From the NCBI RefSeq assembly GCF_000814475.1, contig NZ_JSVC01000032.1:1-43679 (forward strand): a stretch of DNA of 43,679 nt, in the 5' to 3' direction. Source of the DNA: Flavihumibacter solisilvae. Its GTDB lineage: Bacteria; Bacteroidota; Bacteroidia; Chitinophagales; Chitinophagaceae. Of this stretch, positions 16,382-23,998 are shown piece by piece. The number at the start of each line of letters is the position of its first letter. Position 1 is the stretch's first letter. Under the pieces are notes generated by a model that saw only the letters and a program-made list of their open reading frames with translations, was not told where the DNA came from and did no database searches. The position numbers and the translations under genes are program-made.

Positions 16382-17212
16382 TCACTTGTAACCGAGCACG
16401 GAAAACACTTTTACAGGGTTGGAAAAGCCTTTCAGTTTATGATCACCCAGGTCTTCAAATTCGAAATTGCGACCCAGGCAAAGGCTTTTAACCACGTCCG
16501 AAATAAATACCTGGTCGGCACCCGCAATGTCGCAAATTCGTTTGCTTAATTGCACTGCGGCACCAAAGAAGTCCTGTCCCTCCGTAACCGGCTCCCCGGC
16601 GTTTATTCCTATGCGTACGAAGAGAGGCGTATCAATATGAACTGACCTGAACTCCTTCAGGTCCTTCTGGATTTCCAATGCACTCCTGACTGCTTTTGAC
16701 GTTGAAAAGAAACTGGCCATAATCCCATCGCCTGTATGTTTTACTTCCTGGCCATTATTTTTCTGCAAGCTGTCACGTACAATCTCGTTATGTTTCCGAA
16801 GTATGTTCATGGACATTATATCACCATAATGTTCTGTGAGGCTTGTTGAATTCACAATATCAGTAAAGAGAAAAGTGCGGACGGCCGAATCAATCTTACC
16901 ATCCGGATGCACTGCAAACCCGGTTGGTGCAGTATCACCATTGCCAAGAATAGCTGAATAATCCCTGGGATGAACTTCAATAATTTCACAAGGAGTGTTT
17001 CCATGCGCCTCACTGTGGCAGGCAGCACATGCCTCTTTACTTGGTCCTTCGATCAGGCAGAAAATTGTTCCTTCTTCTTCGTTTACGTAAAACTTGTGGT
17101 ATTTCACCCCGTACTTATCCTGCACGGCGAGATCAAGCAAATGTGCTTTTTCCACATCGCAAAGTTTAATTTGCCCTTTAAGGCCCTTATGAAGGTCCAT
17201 ATAAAGCGGCAT
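16382..17212 (-). CDS. DUF4242 plus class III adenylyl cyclase domain protein
   Basis: Cytoplasmic protein of 276 residues. Residues 1-85 form a DUF4242-type domain (the small family that includes nickel-binding SCO4226) with several His and Cys residues (CAACHSEAHG). Residues about 110-275 are a class III nucleotide cyclase domain: metal-binding Asp118 (FTDIVNST) and Asp162 (HTGDG), adenine-selecting Lys158 and Asp214, and transition-state Arg225. The usual transition-state Asn is Gln (Gln221, AVQLSKR), which is seen in a subset of bacterial cyclases and may lower activity. This suggests cAMP synthesis gated by a metal- or redox-sensing N-terminal domain, an inference from domain order. The oxidase gene follows at once, suggesting linked function. 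Confidence 0.88.
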   Translation of the reverse strand: MPLYMDLHKGLKGQIKLCDVEKAHLLDLAVQDKYGVKYHKFYVNEEEGTIFCLIEGPSKEACAACHSEAHGNTPCEIIEVHPRDYSAILGNGDTAPTGFAVHPDGKIDSAVRTFLFTDIVNSTSLTEHYGDIMSMNILRKHNEIVRDSLQKNNGQEVKHTGDGIMASFFSTSKAVRSALEIQKDLKEFRSVHIDTPLFVRIGINAGEPVTEGQDFFGAAVQLSKRICDIAGADQVFISDVVKSLCLGRNFEFEDLGDHKLKGFSNPVKVFSVLGYK

Positions 17213-17263
17213 GCCCGAAGTTTAAGCGAATGATTGTACTAAAGATACTTATTAACTACTGCC

Positions 17264-17710
17264 TCAGATGGTACTTTTGGACTTAACTTCTTTCCCGTCT
17301 TTGTCGAAGAAAATGTATTTTTTCTCTATACCTTTCTTTAACTCATACCTGTACATCTTCTCACCTTTGTTATTTTCCACCAAATCCGCTGAAAGAATTT
17401 TCCACTCAGAATAACGACTTTTGGTTAACGCAGATTTTACGTCAGCAGGAAACTTATCCTCCGTTAGAAATGTTTCCGTATAATCCCACACTCCATCCAT
17501 GTGATAATGCGCTTTATGTTTCAGGTTGTCCTGGTCGAATGAAGCGCTGTAATCAGTCACATTGTTTTTCCAGTTTACATTCGCAGCTTTGGGATACTTT
17601 TCAGAAAAATGCTTTTCAGATTTGTTGGGTATATTGATTACCTGGGCTATCAATTGTCCGCAAAATAAAATACAGGCAAGAACTGTTGGAATGAACTTTA
17701 GACTTTTCAT
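17264..17710 (-). CDS. Periplasmic PepSY-like protein
   Basis: Exported protein of 148 residues with a signal peptide (MKSLKFIPTVLACILFCGQLIAQ). The mature part fits the PepSY-like family of Bacteroidota (PF11396/DUF2874 type): F-x-x-K-Y-P-x-A-x-x-V-x-W near the start, then a Y-H-M-D-G strand, a FPADVKSAL helix and a Y-R-Y-E-L-K-K-G strand with a final FFDKDGK turn. These proteins are small inhibitor- or chaperone-like folds with no assigned activity. It stands 51 bp upstream of the cyclase gene on the same strand, but its promoter and any operon link are not evident. Confidence 0.85.
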   Translation of the reverse strand: MKSLKFIPTVLACILFCGQLIAQVINIPNKSEKHFSEKYPKAANVNWKNNVTDYSASFDQDNLKHKAHYHMDGVWDYTETFLTEDKFPADVKSALTKSRYSEWKILSADLVENNKGEKMYRYELKKGIEKKYIFFDKDGKEVKSKSTI

Positions 17711-18000
17711 TGTATGTTGTTTTAGGTTTGTAAAACACTAATCCGGTTGTTCTTCTAAAACATAATCACACATTCCTTCTCCCCCAAATTGAACCTATCA
17801 TCTCAGCATTGAAGTTTCACAGAGATCAGACCTGCGTTTCTGCGTAGTTGGGTCGTTAGGGATTACCGTTGCCTTAATAATGTTCTCCGGGTACGCTACT
17901 TAACGGGTTTGGTTTTCTTTTCTTCATTCTTTTTCATAGCGGGCATTTTAAATTATCATGAAAATATAATGCCAGTTGCCCGGATGAATTACATTTGGTG
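17711..18000. other. 290-bp intergenic region
   Basis: Divergent spacer between the PepSY-like and Gfo/Idh/MocA genes. It contains a very short Lys-rich reading frame (17896-17946, minus) and a TACATTTG that fits the -7 promoter consensus at 17990-17997 but sits only 3 bp before the ATG. No RNA gene or strong hairpin was recognised. Confidence 0.5.
17896..17946 (-). CDS. Possible 16-residue basic micropeptide
   Basis: A frame of 16 codons, MPAMKKNEEKKTKPVK, with an ATG and a TAG stop. Half of its residues are Lys or Glu. It is too short to be statistically meaningful and lacks a visible ribosome binding site; listed only because the surrounding spacer has no other coding signal. Confidence 0.15.
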   Translation of the reverse strand: MPAMKKNEEKKTKPVK

Positions 18001-19089
18001 ATGCAGAAAAAAATCTTTCGCGTTTTGGTTGTTGGCTGCGGCAATATGGGGAGCTCGCATGCATTGGCTTACAAATCAATTCCCGGCTTCGAAATATGCG
18101 GATTGGTATCCACAGGCAAAAGTAAGCAGGTTCTCGGTGAAAAACTTGGCGGAGATATTCCACTGTTCGACGACCTGGAATCCGCACTACAATCTACTCA
18201 CCCTGATTGCGTCTGCATTTCAACTTATCATGACACCCATGAAAATTTTGCGATCAGGTCCCTGGAAGCCGGCTGCCATGTTTTTATTGAAAAACCATTG
18301 GCAGCGACTGTTGATGGTGCAAAAAGAATGATCGATGCTGCAACACGGACCAACAGGAAAATGGTAGTTGGGTACATCCTCAGGCACCATCCCTCCTGGC
18401 AAAGGTTTATTGAATTGGCAGGAACTCTTGGTAAGCCACTGGTTATGCGGATGAATCTGAACCAGCAGAGCCAGGGTAGCGCATGGTTGGTTCACCGCAG
18501 ACTGCTGGAAGAATTGAGTCCGATAGTTGATTGCGGTGTACATTATATCGACGTCATGTGCCAGATGACGAAGGCGGAGCCTGTACAGGTCAGCGCGATC
18601 GGTGCAAGGCTTACAGACGATATGCCCTCAGGCAATTATAATTATGGTCAACTGCAAATCCGCTTTGCCGATGGCTCAATTGGCTGGTACGAAGCCGGCT
18701 GGGGACCAATGATGAGTGAAACAGCCTTTTTTGTAAAAGATGTGATTGGTCCCAAAGGCTCAGTTTCCATTACTGCCCGGGATGCAGGTGCTGCCGGCAA
18801 GTCTTCGAGTATCGATTCACATACAAAAACGGAATCGCTCCTGTTGCATCATTCAGCTCTGGATGATCAGGGGCATTTCAAAAAGCAGGATGAATGGATC
18901 GACATGAGTGATGAACCAGATCACCAGGAACTTTGTAACCGCCAGCAGCGATTTTTCTTTAAAGCCATTACGGAAAATCTTGATCTGGATGCACACCATC
19001 GGGATGCCCTGAATAGCCTGCGCGTTGCTTTCGCTTGTGATGAATCTGTTCATACAGGCAAAGCGATAAATCTGGAAGCGATAAATTAA
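18001..19089 (+). CDS. Gfo/Idh/MocA-family oxidoreductase (cytoplasmic)
   Basis: NAD(P)-dependent dehydrogenase-like protein of 362 residues without a signal peptide. The Rossmann motif is VVGCGNMGSSH (11-20) and the family's catalytic Lys motif is EKPLA (Lys98); a later D-C-G-V-H-Y-I-D segment supplies the usual Asp/His pair. The ATG at 18001 is preferred to the preceding TTG-GTG codons because it begins directly with the nucleotide-binding strand. Members oxidise or reduce sugars, inositols and their derivatives. The VOC gene follows 57 bp downstream. It differs from the exported family member at 25243-26439, and nothing ties it to a given sugar. Confidence 0.9.
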   Translation: MQKKIFRVLVVGCGNMGSSHALAYKSIPGFEICGLVSTGKSKQVLGEKLGGDIPLFDDLESALQSTHPDCVCISTYHDTHENFAIRSLEAGCHVFIEKPLAATVDGAKRMIDAATRTNRKMVVGYILRHHPSWQRFIELAGTLGKPLVMRMNLNQQSQGSAWLVHRRLLEELSPIVDCGVHYIDVMCQMTKAEPVQVSAIGARLTDDMPSGNYNYGQLQIRFADGSIGWYEAGWGPMMSETAFFVKDVIGPKGSVSITARDAGAAGKSSSIDSHTKTESLLLHHSALDDQGHFKKQDEWIDMSDEPDHQELCNRQQRFFFKAITENLDLDAHHRDALNSLRVAFACDESVHTGKAINLEAIN

Positions 19090-19146
19090 TTACATTCGGG
19101 AGTCCCCAATAAACCACTTTTAACTAACTGAAAAATCAACCAAATT

Positions 19147-19587
19147 ATGGCACAGGTAAACCCATATCTGAATTTTAAAGGCAATTGCGAAGAGGCCTTT
19201 AAATTTTATCAATCAGTGTTCGGAGGAGAATTTCCATATGTTGGACGTTATAAAGACATGCCCCCAACTGAAGGAAAAGATATGAAAGATATTGATGGAG
19301 AACTTGTAATGCATATCTCCCTTCCGATCGGTAAAGACTCCGTTCTTATGGGAAGCGACATAGGTGGCGAATGGGCCAAAAATGTAGTTGAAGGAAATAA
19401 TATCCAATTGTCAATCAATACCGACTCCGAAGAAGAAGCGAGACGCGTATTTAACGGCCTTTCCGCCGGTGGAAAGATCACCATGCCGATGGAGAAAACT
19501 TTCTGGGGAGCTTTTTTCGGCATGTTTATCGACAAATTCGGGATCAGCTGGATGGTGAATTACGATTATAACCAACAAAAGCAATAG
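19147..19587 (+). CDS. VOC-superfamily protein, PhnB-like
   Basis: Small cytoplasmic protein of 146 residues in the glyoxalase/bleomycin-resistance (VOC) superfamily, subgroup PhnB-like: it opens with NPYLNFKGNCEEAFKFYQSVFGGE, has a central D-G-E-L-V-M-H-I strand and ends with a WGAFFGMFIDKFGISWMVN block. Function in this subgroup is mostly unassigned; the name PhnB does not imply phosphonate metabolism. It may be co-transcribed with the Gfo/Idh/MocA gene upstream, and a strong terminator follows. Confidence 0.9.
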   Translation: MAQVNPYLNFKGNCEEAFKFYQSVFGGEFPYVGRYKDMPPTEGKDMKDIDGELVMHISLPIGKDSVLMGSDIGGEWAKNVVEGNNIQLSINTDSEEEARRVFNGLSAGGKITMPMEKTFWGAFFGMFIDKFGISWMVNYDYNQQKQ

Positions 19588-19605
19588 GGAATTTAATACC
19601 TGTTT

Positions 19606-19665
19606 GTGGGGTAATGGCGAACTGCCGGCATCGGCCGTAAGCGTCATTACCCCACTTCTTTTTTC
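19606..19665 (+). terminator. Strong rho-independent terminator after the VOC gene
   Basis: Arms GTGGGGTAATGGCG (19606-19619) and CGTCATTACCCCAC (19642-19655) pair over 14 bp with a single G-U, and the loop contains a further GCCG/CGGC mini-stem. A T-rich run (TTCTTTTTT) follows directly. It ends the plus-strand transcript 18 bp after the VOC stop codon and is the clearest terminator in the window. Confidence 0.85.
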
Positions 19666-19730
19666 ACGATTTTGCTATTATAATACTAGTTTGATAGTGC
19701 AAAATGGTGGTTTTCTTCTGACGGGGCTTT

Positions 19731-19738
19731 TAGTTTTG
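19731..19738 (+). promoter_or_regulatory. Candidate -7 element for the ECF sigma gene
   Basis: TAGTTTTG matches TAnnTTTG exactly and lies 46 bp before the sigma-factor ATG. The expected -33 TTG is not seen at normal spacing, so this is weak evidence. Confidence 0.3.
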
Positions 19739-19784
19739 GTTAACGACCATTGCTAATTGCGCCATAGGAAAAACGACTGCCTGC

Positions 19785-20345
19785 ATGACTAATATTCAGT
19801 ACCTGAGCGACTGCCAGCTTGTTACACTTTTGAGGGAAAATGAAAACAGAAAGGCATTTGAGACTCTGTATAACCGCTACTGGAAAAAACTACTGATCCT
19901 AGCCCGCTGCAAAACCGGGTCTGAACAGGAGGCCGAAGAAATCGTACAACAGGTGTTTCTTAACATCTGGAAAATGCGAAAAGAACTTCATATCCGGAAT
20001 ACTTTTCATACTTACATAGCCTCTTGTGTCAAATATGAAATTCTAGCGACCTTGTCACGGCAACAAAAATATCAGAACGCAGTGAACACCTTATCCGGTA
20101 ACCCCACCGCCGACCTCGATAACCAGACCTCTGAATGGCTTGACTATTCCGCTGTTCGCCAGCAACTGGAACAAACTGTACGAAGCCTGCCTGAAAAATG
20201 CCAGCTGGTATTCCGGCTTAGCAGGGAAAGTGGTTATTCTGAAAAGCAAATCGCAGACGTGATGAGTATTTCCAGGAAAACGGTACAGGCACATATGAGC
20301 AAGGCGCTCAAAGTACTTAAAGGCCGCCTTCTGCTTCCACGATAA
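19785..20345 (+). CDS. ECF-type RNA polymerase sigma factor
   Basis: Sigma-70 family protein of 186 residues of the Bacteroidota ECF type. Region 2 spans about 22-90 (AFETLYNRYWKKLLILA, AEEIVQQVFLNIW) and region 4 about 125-180 (SLPEKCQLVFRLSRESGYSE, then IADVMSISRKTVQAHMSKAL, the helix-turn-helix). Factors of this kind are held by a FecR-like anti-sigma that senses a TonB-dependent transducer with an STN domain. No FecR gene adjoins it; the nearest is at 31259-32401, at the other end of the minus-strand SusC/SusD operon whose last gene overlaps this one tail to tail by 29 bp. Pairing of the two is therefore likely but inferred. Confidence 0.92.
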   Translation: MTNIQYLSDCQLVTLLRENENRKAFETLYNRYWKKLLILARCKTGSEQEAEEIVQQVFLNIWKMRKELHIRNTFHTYIASCVKYEILATLSRQQKYQNAVNTLSGNPTADLDNQTSEWLDYSAVRQQLEQTVRSLPEKCQLVFRLSRESGYSEKQIADVMSISRKTVQAHMSKALKVLKGRLLLPR

Positions 20346-21360
20346 AATTGCAGTATAAAAACCCGTCAGGATCCTGCCCGCGTAAACGGGCCAGTTTCTC
20401 AGCCGCCAGCTGCATCGGGATAATATTAACAACAGGGGCAAGCATCGAAGGAAAATGCGGGACTTCAATTTTAAATCCTTTCAAAGTTGCAGGAAGGTCA
20501 TGACCGATTGAAACTATGTTAACGTCTCTCTCTGCAAGGTCATTGACCAGTTGGATATCGTAATCGCGGACAATCCTGTTGTCAAGCCAAAGGGCAATAT
20601 TAAGACTGTTATTAATGATCTCCTGCGGGCCATGACGGAATGCTCCGGTAGTTAACGAAGTTGCCGGATGTTTCGCAGCTTCTTCCCATAATAACCTGCT
20701 CTCGTGGGCCGATGCCAGGTTCGCGCCACGCGCCAGGAAATAAGTGTATGGATTTTTACCTCCCCATCCGGAAGCCTCGGTCATATCCTTCCATTCGGAA
20801 ATCCTCTGGCGGACCTGTATAATTGATGATGTAAGTTCCTCTACCATTGAATTATCCAGCCTATGATCTGCGATGCACCTGGCGAGAATGTTACCATTCA
20901 GGATGATCGATGAATAAGTGCTCACAGAAATACTGTTATCAAAACGGACTCCCATCAGTATGCAGGCGTCAGAGCCCCGGGCAAGAGCACTTTCATTATC
21001 GTTGGTAATGCTTACCACCGACGCTTTTGCCGCACGGCATTTTGGTAAAGCATTTACAATCTCAATACTTTTCCCGCTGCGCGACAGGAAGATAACTGCA
21101 GAATCCGGCAAAATATGGGTAAAGTGCAGGAAATCAGCAGCATCACACAGTTCAGCCTGTACCCCGGTTTCATTGAGCGCTGCCTGTAGTGCAATACCCG
21201 CATTCCAGCTGGCACCGATCGCAGAAATGTAAACATGATCGGCCCTTCGTACAAGCCCTGCTGAAGTTTTCATCTGCGCACTGCCTTCACCGAAATTATA
21301 ATCTATGGAATTCAGCAACTGGTCAGGCTGATCGAGTATATCCCGAAGGTATTTTGTCAT
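20317..21360 (-). CDS. Double-SIS sugar-phosphate isomerase/deaminase-like protein
   Basis: Cytoplasmic protein of 347 residues with two SIS domains, like the isomerase half of GlmS without its glutaminase part; relatives include AgaS-type deaminases and Amadori deglycases. SIS1 holds SAIGASWNAG and the phosphosugar loop FLSRSGKSIE; SIS2 holds FLARGANLASAHES. The segment WEEAAKHPATSLTTGAFRHGP retains a Glu and a His corresponding to GlmS catalytic Glu488 and His504, whereas the position of GlmS Lys485 appears not to be Lys. It probably isomerises, deaminates or deglycates an (amino)sugar phosphate. It starts 5 bp after the flavoprotein gene and is the last gene of the operon. No sugar kinase is encoded in the window, so the source of a phosphate is unexplained. 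Confidence 0.87.
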   Translation of the reverse strand: MTKYLRDILDQPDQLLNSIDYNFGEGSAQMKTSAGLVRRADHVYISAIGASWNAGIALQAALNETGVQAELCDAADFLHFTHILPDSAVIFLSRSGKSIEIVNALPKCRAAKASVVSITNDNESALARGSDACILMGVRFDNSISVSTYSSIILNGNILARCIADHRLDNSMVEELTSSIIQVRQRISEWKDMTEASGWGGKNPYTYFLARGANLASAHESRLLWEEAAKHPATSLTTGAFRHGPQEIINNSLNIALWLDNRIVRDYDIQLVNDLAERDVNIVSIGHDLPATLKGFKIEVPHFPSMLAPVVNIIPMQLAAEKLARLRGQDPDGFLYCNFIVEAEGGL

Positions 21361-21365
21361 AGTAG

Positions 21366-22826
21366 TTACATTTTTCCCGCAGCCGCCTGGTCGCCGGTTA
21401 TTTCGGCAAGCAGGTCTTCGAGCAACGAAGTACAGCTTTCACATCCTGAACCGGCATTAGTGAATTTTTTGACCTCATCCAGTCGTGTTAAGCCATTTTC
21501 CTTTATTTCTGTTACTATTGTTCTTTTTGTTATCCCCTCACACAAGCAGATAACGGTATCATCCGGCAGATTCGTGATCTTTTCCGATGCGGTGTCCGGG
21601 TTCACCGTTACCAGGTCTTCAGGTGATCCGGAAATTTTTATCCTGTTCCGCACCATGTGGAACAACGATGAATAACCACCGGCTTCGCCTAATAAAATGC
21701 CTCCCAATACATATTGCCGGTCAGGGGAAACATTGACACGCTTGTAGATCCCGGAACCCGGGTCTGAATGTACAAGCGGTATGTGATCTTTTTCGCCAAG
21801 TGCATCTCCAAACGAAATGACCTTTACTTCCATCACTTTCAATTTTGTCAACAGGTCATTACCGGTAAAGACCTTGTAGATTTTCGCCAGCCGCGCAGCT
21901 ACAACTTCTGCCATTTCAAAACACGGGGCTGCCAGGCCCCATACTTTACCTGCAGCAAATGCACATTCACCAATAGCAAAAATGTTCTCGTCCTCACTCA
22001 GGTTATAGTTGTTTACAGCAATGCCGCCATTTGGACCTGTTTTCAACTCCGAGGAAACAGCCAGTTCATCACGTGGACGGATACCTGCTGACATTACCAC
22101 CATATCAGCATTCAATTCGGTTCCGTCACTGCAAACCACCAACTTCGTGTTGTCCACTCCAACTATGCGTTCTACTTTTATGCCCGTCAGTATATTTATC
22201 CCCAGTGCCTCAATTTGCTTTTGAAGGATGGCAGCACTGTCGGCATCGAGCTGACGCGACATAATGTGCGGTGCAACTTCTATAATAGTTGTCTTCAGCC
22301 CTGATTCTGAAAGCGCCCGCGCTGCTTCAAGTCCGAGTATACCTCCACCGATTACAACAGCCTTTTGCCCCGGCCGCATGAAATCATGGATTGCCTGTAC
22401 ATCATTAAGGGTACGATATACAAATACACCCTCCATGTCCATATCTGCAATAGGAGGAACAAAAGGTACTGAACCGGTGGCTAAAATGAGTTTGTCGTAT
22501 GTTTCTGTCGCGCCACGTTCAGTCCTGATCCATTTTTCCGCGCGGTTGATCTCAACAATCCGTTGTCCAGTCCGTAAGACCATTTTATGCTGAGCGTACC
22601 AGTTGGATGATGCAAGTATCAGTTTCTCGGCAACCTTATCGGAAAAGAATTTGGTAAGATTGATCCTGTCATATGCCGGGGTCTTTTCTTCTCCATAAAC
22701 AACGAGGTCATAATTTTTGCCCAGCCTGTACTTCACGAATTTTTCGCAAAACTTGAATCCCACAGGTCCATTTCCAATCAGTACCAGCTTTGTCTTTTTT
22801 ACCGGCTCAACTGAAGTCCTTTTCAT
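21366..22826 (-). CDS. NirB-like FAD/NAD(P)H reductase with C-terminal BFD [2Fe-2S] domain
   Basis: Flavoprotein of 486 residues equivalent to the N-terminal half of nitrite reductase NirB. It has an FAD motif (LIGNGPVGFKF), an NAD(P)H motif (VVIGGGILGLEAARAL) and the second FAD motif (NIFAIGECA). The C terminus is a BFD-like domain with Cys427, Cys429, Cys462 and Cys465 (C-x-C, then C-x2-C), which should bind [2Fe-2S]. The sirohaem/4Fe-4S half of NirB is missing, so it is not a nitrite reductase. Its ATG overlaps the stop codon of the Rieske oxygenase gene (ATGA), so it is most likely the electron donor for that oxygenase, carrying electrons from NAD(P)H through FAD and its own cluster. The role is inferred from domains and coupling. 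Confidence 0.88.
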   Translation of the reverse strand: MKRTSVEPVKKTKLVLIGNGPVGFKFCEKFVKYRLGKNYDLVVYGEEKTPAYDRINLTKFFSDKVAEKLILASSNWYAQHKMVLRTGQRIVEINRAEKWIRTERGATETYDKLILATGSVPFVPPIADMDMEGVFVYRTLNDVQAIHDFMRPGQKAVVIGGGILGLEAARALSESGLKTTIIEVAPHIMSRQLDADSAAILQKQIEALGINILTGIKVERIVGVDNTKLVVCSDGTELNADMVVMSAGIRPRDELAVSSELKTGPNGGIAVNNYNLSEDENIFAIGECAFAAGKVWGLAAPCFEMAEVVAARLAKIYKVFTGNDLLTKLKVMEVKVISFGDALGEKDHIPLVHSDPGSGIYKRVNVSPDRQYVLGGILLGEAGGYSSLFHMVRNRIKISGSPEDLVTVNPDTASEKITNLPDDTVICLCEGITKRTIVTEIKENGLTRLDEVKKFTNAGSGCESCTSLLEDLLAEITGDQAAAGKM

Positions 22827-23998
22827 TCGTTCATTTTTTCCAGGTACCAGGAATGGAAATTCACTACATCAGCTTCTGAAGGTGCCAGCGGTCCCGGCTC
22901 ATACCGCGTCGAACGAATCCCCTTCTGGTTGTTTTCACAGAGATGCCAATCCTGCTCCCCGGTGATCTTCCAGAATTCAGTAAGCCTTTCCACATCATAA
23001 TCTATTCCTTCTTCGGCCTTACCGTCGACCAGCCAGGTAAGGTCAACAACAGATCGCGATTCATCCAACGGTGTAATGCGCATCGACCAGAGATAATCAC
23101 TCACTCCATCCATCCAGAAGTTAGGATAATTGATGAGACCTACCACACCGGCATCGTAATGCTTATGTTCGCCCATGAGAGGTGCTGCAGGTCTTCCATC
23201 CAGTGTATAACTTTCCATACCCGGACGCAATGGATAACGCGTAGCATAATGACTTGCGCCATTTTCGTTTTCAATCGTTCCAACAGCCAACCCATTTTGC
23301 TGCCAGATAGTCATGCTTTCCTCCACAACAGCTTCCCTGTCTTCAACCAGGTTGGCTCCCACTACAACACTGCAATATTCGATGTGAACCGGTCCGCAGT
23401 GATAGCACTCACGGAAATTCTCACCAATGAGTTTCCAGTTGGCATCGAGTTCATATCGGTCGCGGTATGCAACTTTCGCCTTGTCAAGCTGGAATGGTTG
23501 CAGGTATGGCGCAAGCCCCTCCGTTTCCCGTGTAAAATCCGGCGCCACATCACTAAGACAAATAAAAATAGCTCCCTCGATCTGCCGGATGTGTACAGGA
23601 TGTAATCCAAAGTGGCTCTTGTCAAAATCTTCTGGCATTAATCGTGCATTCCGGAGATTTCCTTTTTTATCATACACCCAACTGTGGTATGGACATTTCA
23701 GGTTTTCTTCATGCCCACGCTCTTCCAGGCAGATCGCAGATCCGCGATGCCTGCAGGAATTGTGATGGGCATAGATTTTCCCATCATCATTCCTGATGAT
23801 GATGACAGATTGCTCGAGAATATTATATGTAAAATAATCGCCCGGCTCCGGAATTTCACAGGAGAAACCCGCAAATAGCCATCGCTTCTTCCAGACCTGT
23901 TCCACTTCACTGTCGAACACTTCACGACTGGTATAGAAATCGCGTTCAAGACTCCATCCCTTTTTATATTGCTTCAAGAGCATTTGCACTTTATTCAT
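22823..23998 (-). CDS. Rieske non-haem iron oxygenase alpha subunit, GbcA-like
   Basis: Terminal oxygenase of 391 residues. The Rieske site is Cys82-x-His84 and Cys102-x2-His105 (SCRHRGS and CPYHSW). The catalytic domain has Asn194, Glu197, His200 and His205 in ENFRECYHCGPVH, and an Asp in the late GEQDWHLCE segment as the likely third iron ligand. Opening blocks (SLERDFYTSREVFDSEVEQV, WLFAGFSCEIPEPGDYF) and the GIRSTRYEPGPL tail resemble glycine-betaine/stachydrine demethylases and choline/carnitine monooxygenases rather than arene dioxygenases, and there is no beta-subunit gene. It probably performs oxidative N- or O-demethylation or hydroxylation of a small cytosolic substrate. Overlaps of 8 bp with the MFS gene and 4 bp with the reductase gene show tight coupling. 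Confidence 0.9.
   Translation of the reverse strand: MNKVQMLLKQYKKGWSLERDFYTSREVFDSEVEQVWKKRWLFAGFSCEIPEPGDYFTYNILEQSVIIIRNDDGKIYAHHNSCRHRGSAICLEERGHEENLKCPYHSWVYDKKGNLRNARLMPEDFDKSHFGLHPVHIRQIEGAIFICLSDVAPDFTRETEGLAPYLQPFQLDKAKVAYRDRYELDANWKLIGENFRECYHCGPVHIEYCSVVVGANLVEDREAVVEESMTIWQQNGLAVGTIENENGASHYATRYPLRPGMESYTLDGRPAAPLMGEHKHYDAGVVGLINYPNFWMDGVSDYLWSMRITPLDESRSVVDLTWLVDGKAEEGIDYDVERLTEFWKITGEQDWHLCENNQKGIRSTRYEPGPLAPSEADVVNFHSWYLEKMNE

Noticed and set aside
17990-17997. TACATTTG as promoter of the Gfo/Idh/MocA gene
   Set aside because: It matches the -7 consensus but lies 3 bp before the ATG and lacks a -33 TTG at proper spacing; it would require a leaderless message.
21366-22826. Annotation as assimilatory nitrite reductase NirB
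   Set aside because: Only the FAD/NAD and BFD-like parts are present; the sirohaem/4Fe-4S half is missing and the neighbours are a Rieske oxygenase and a SIS protein, not nitrate genes.
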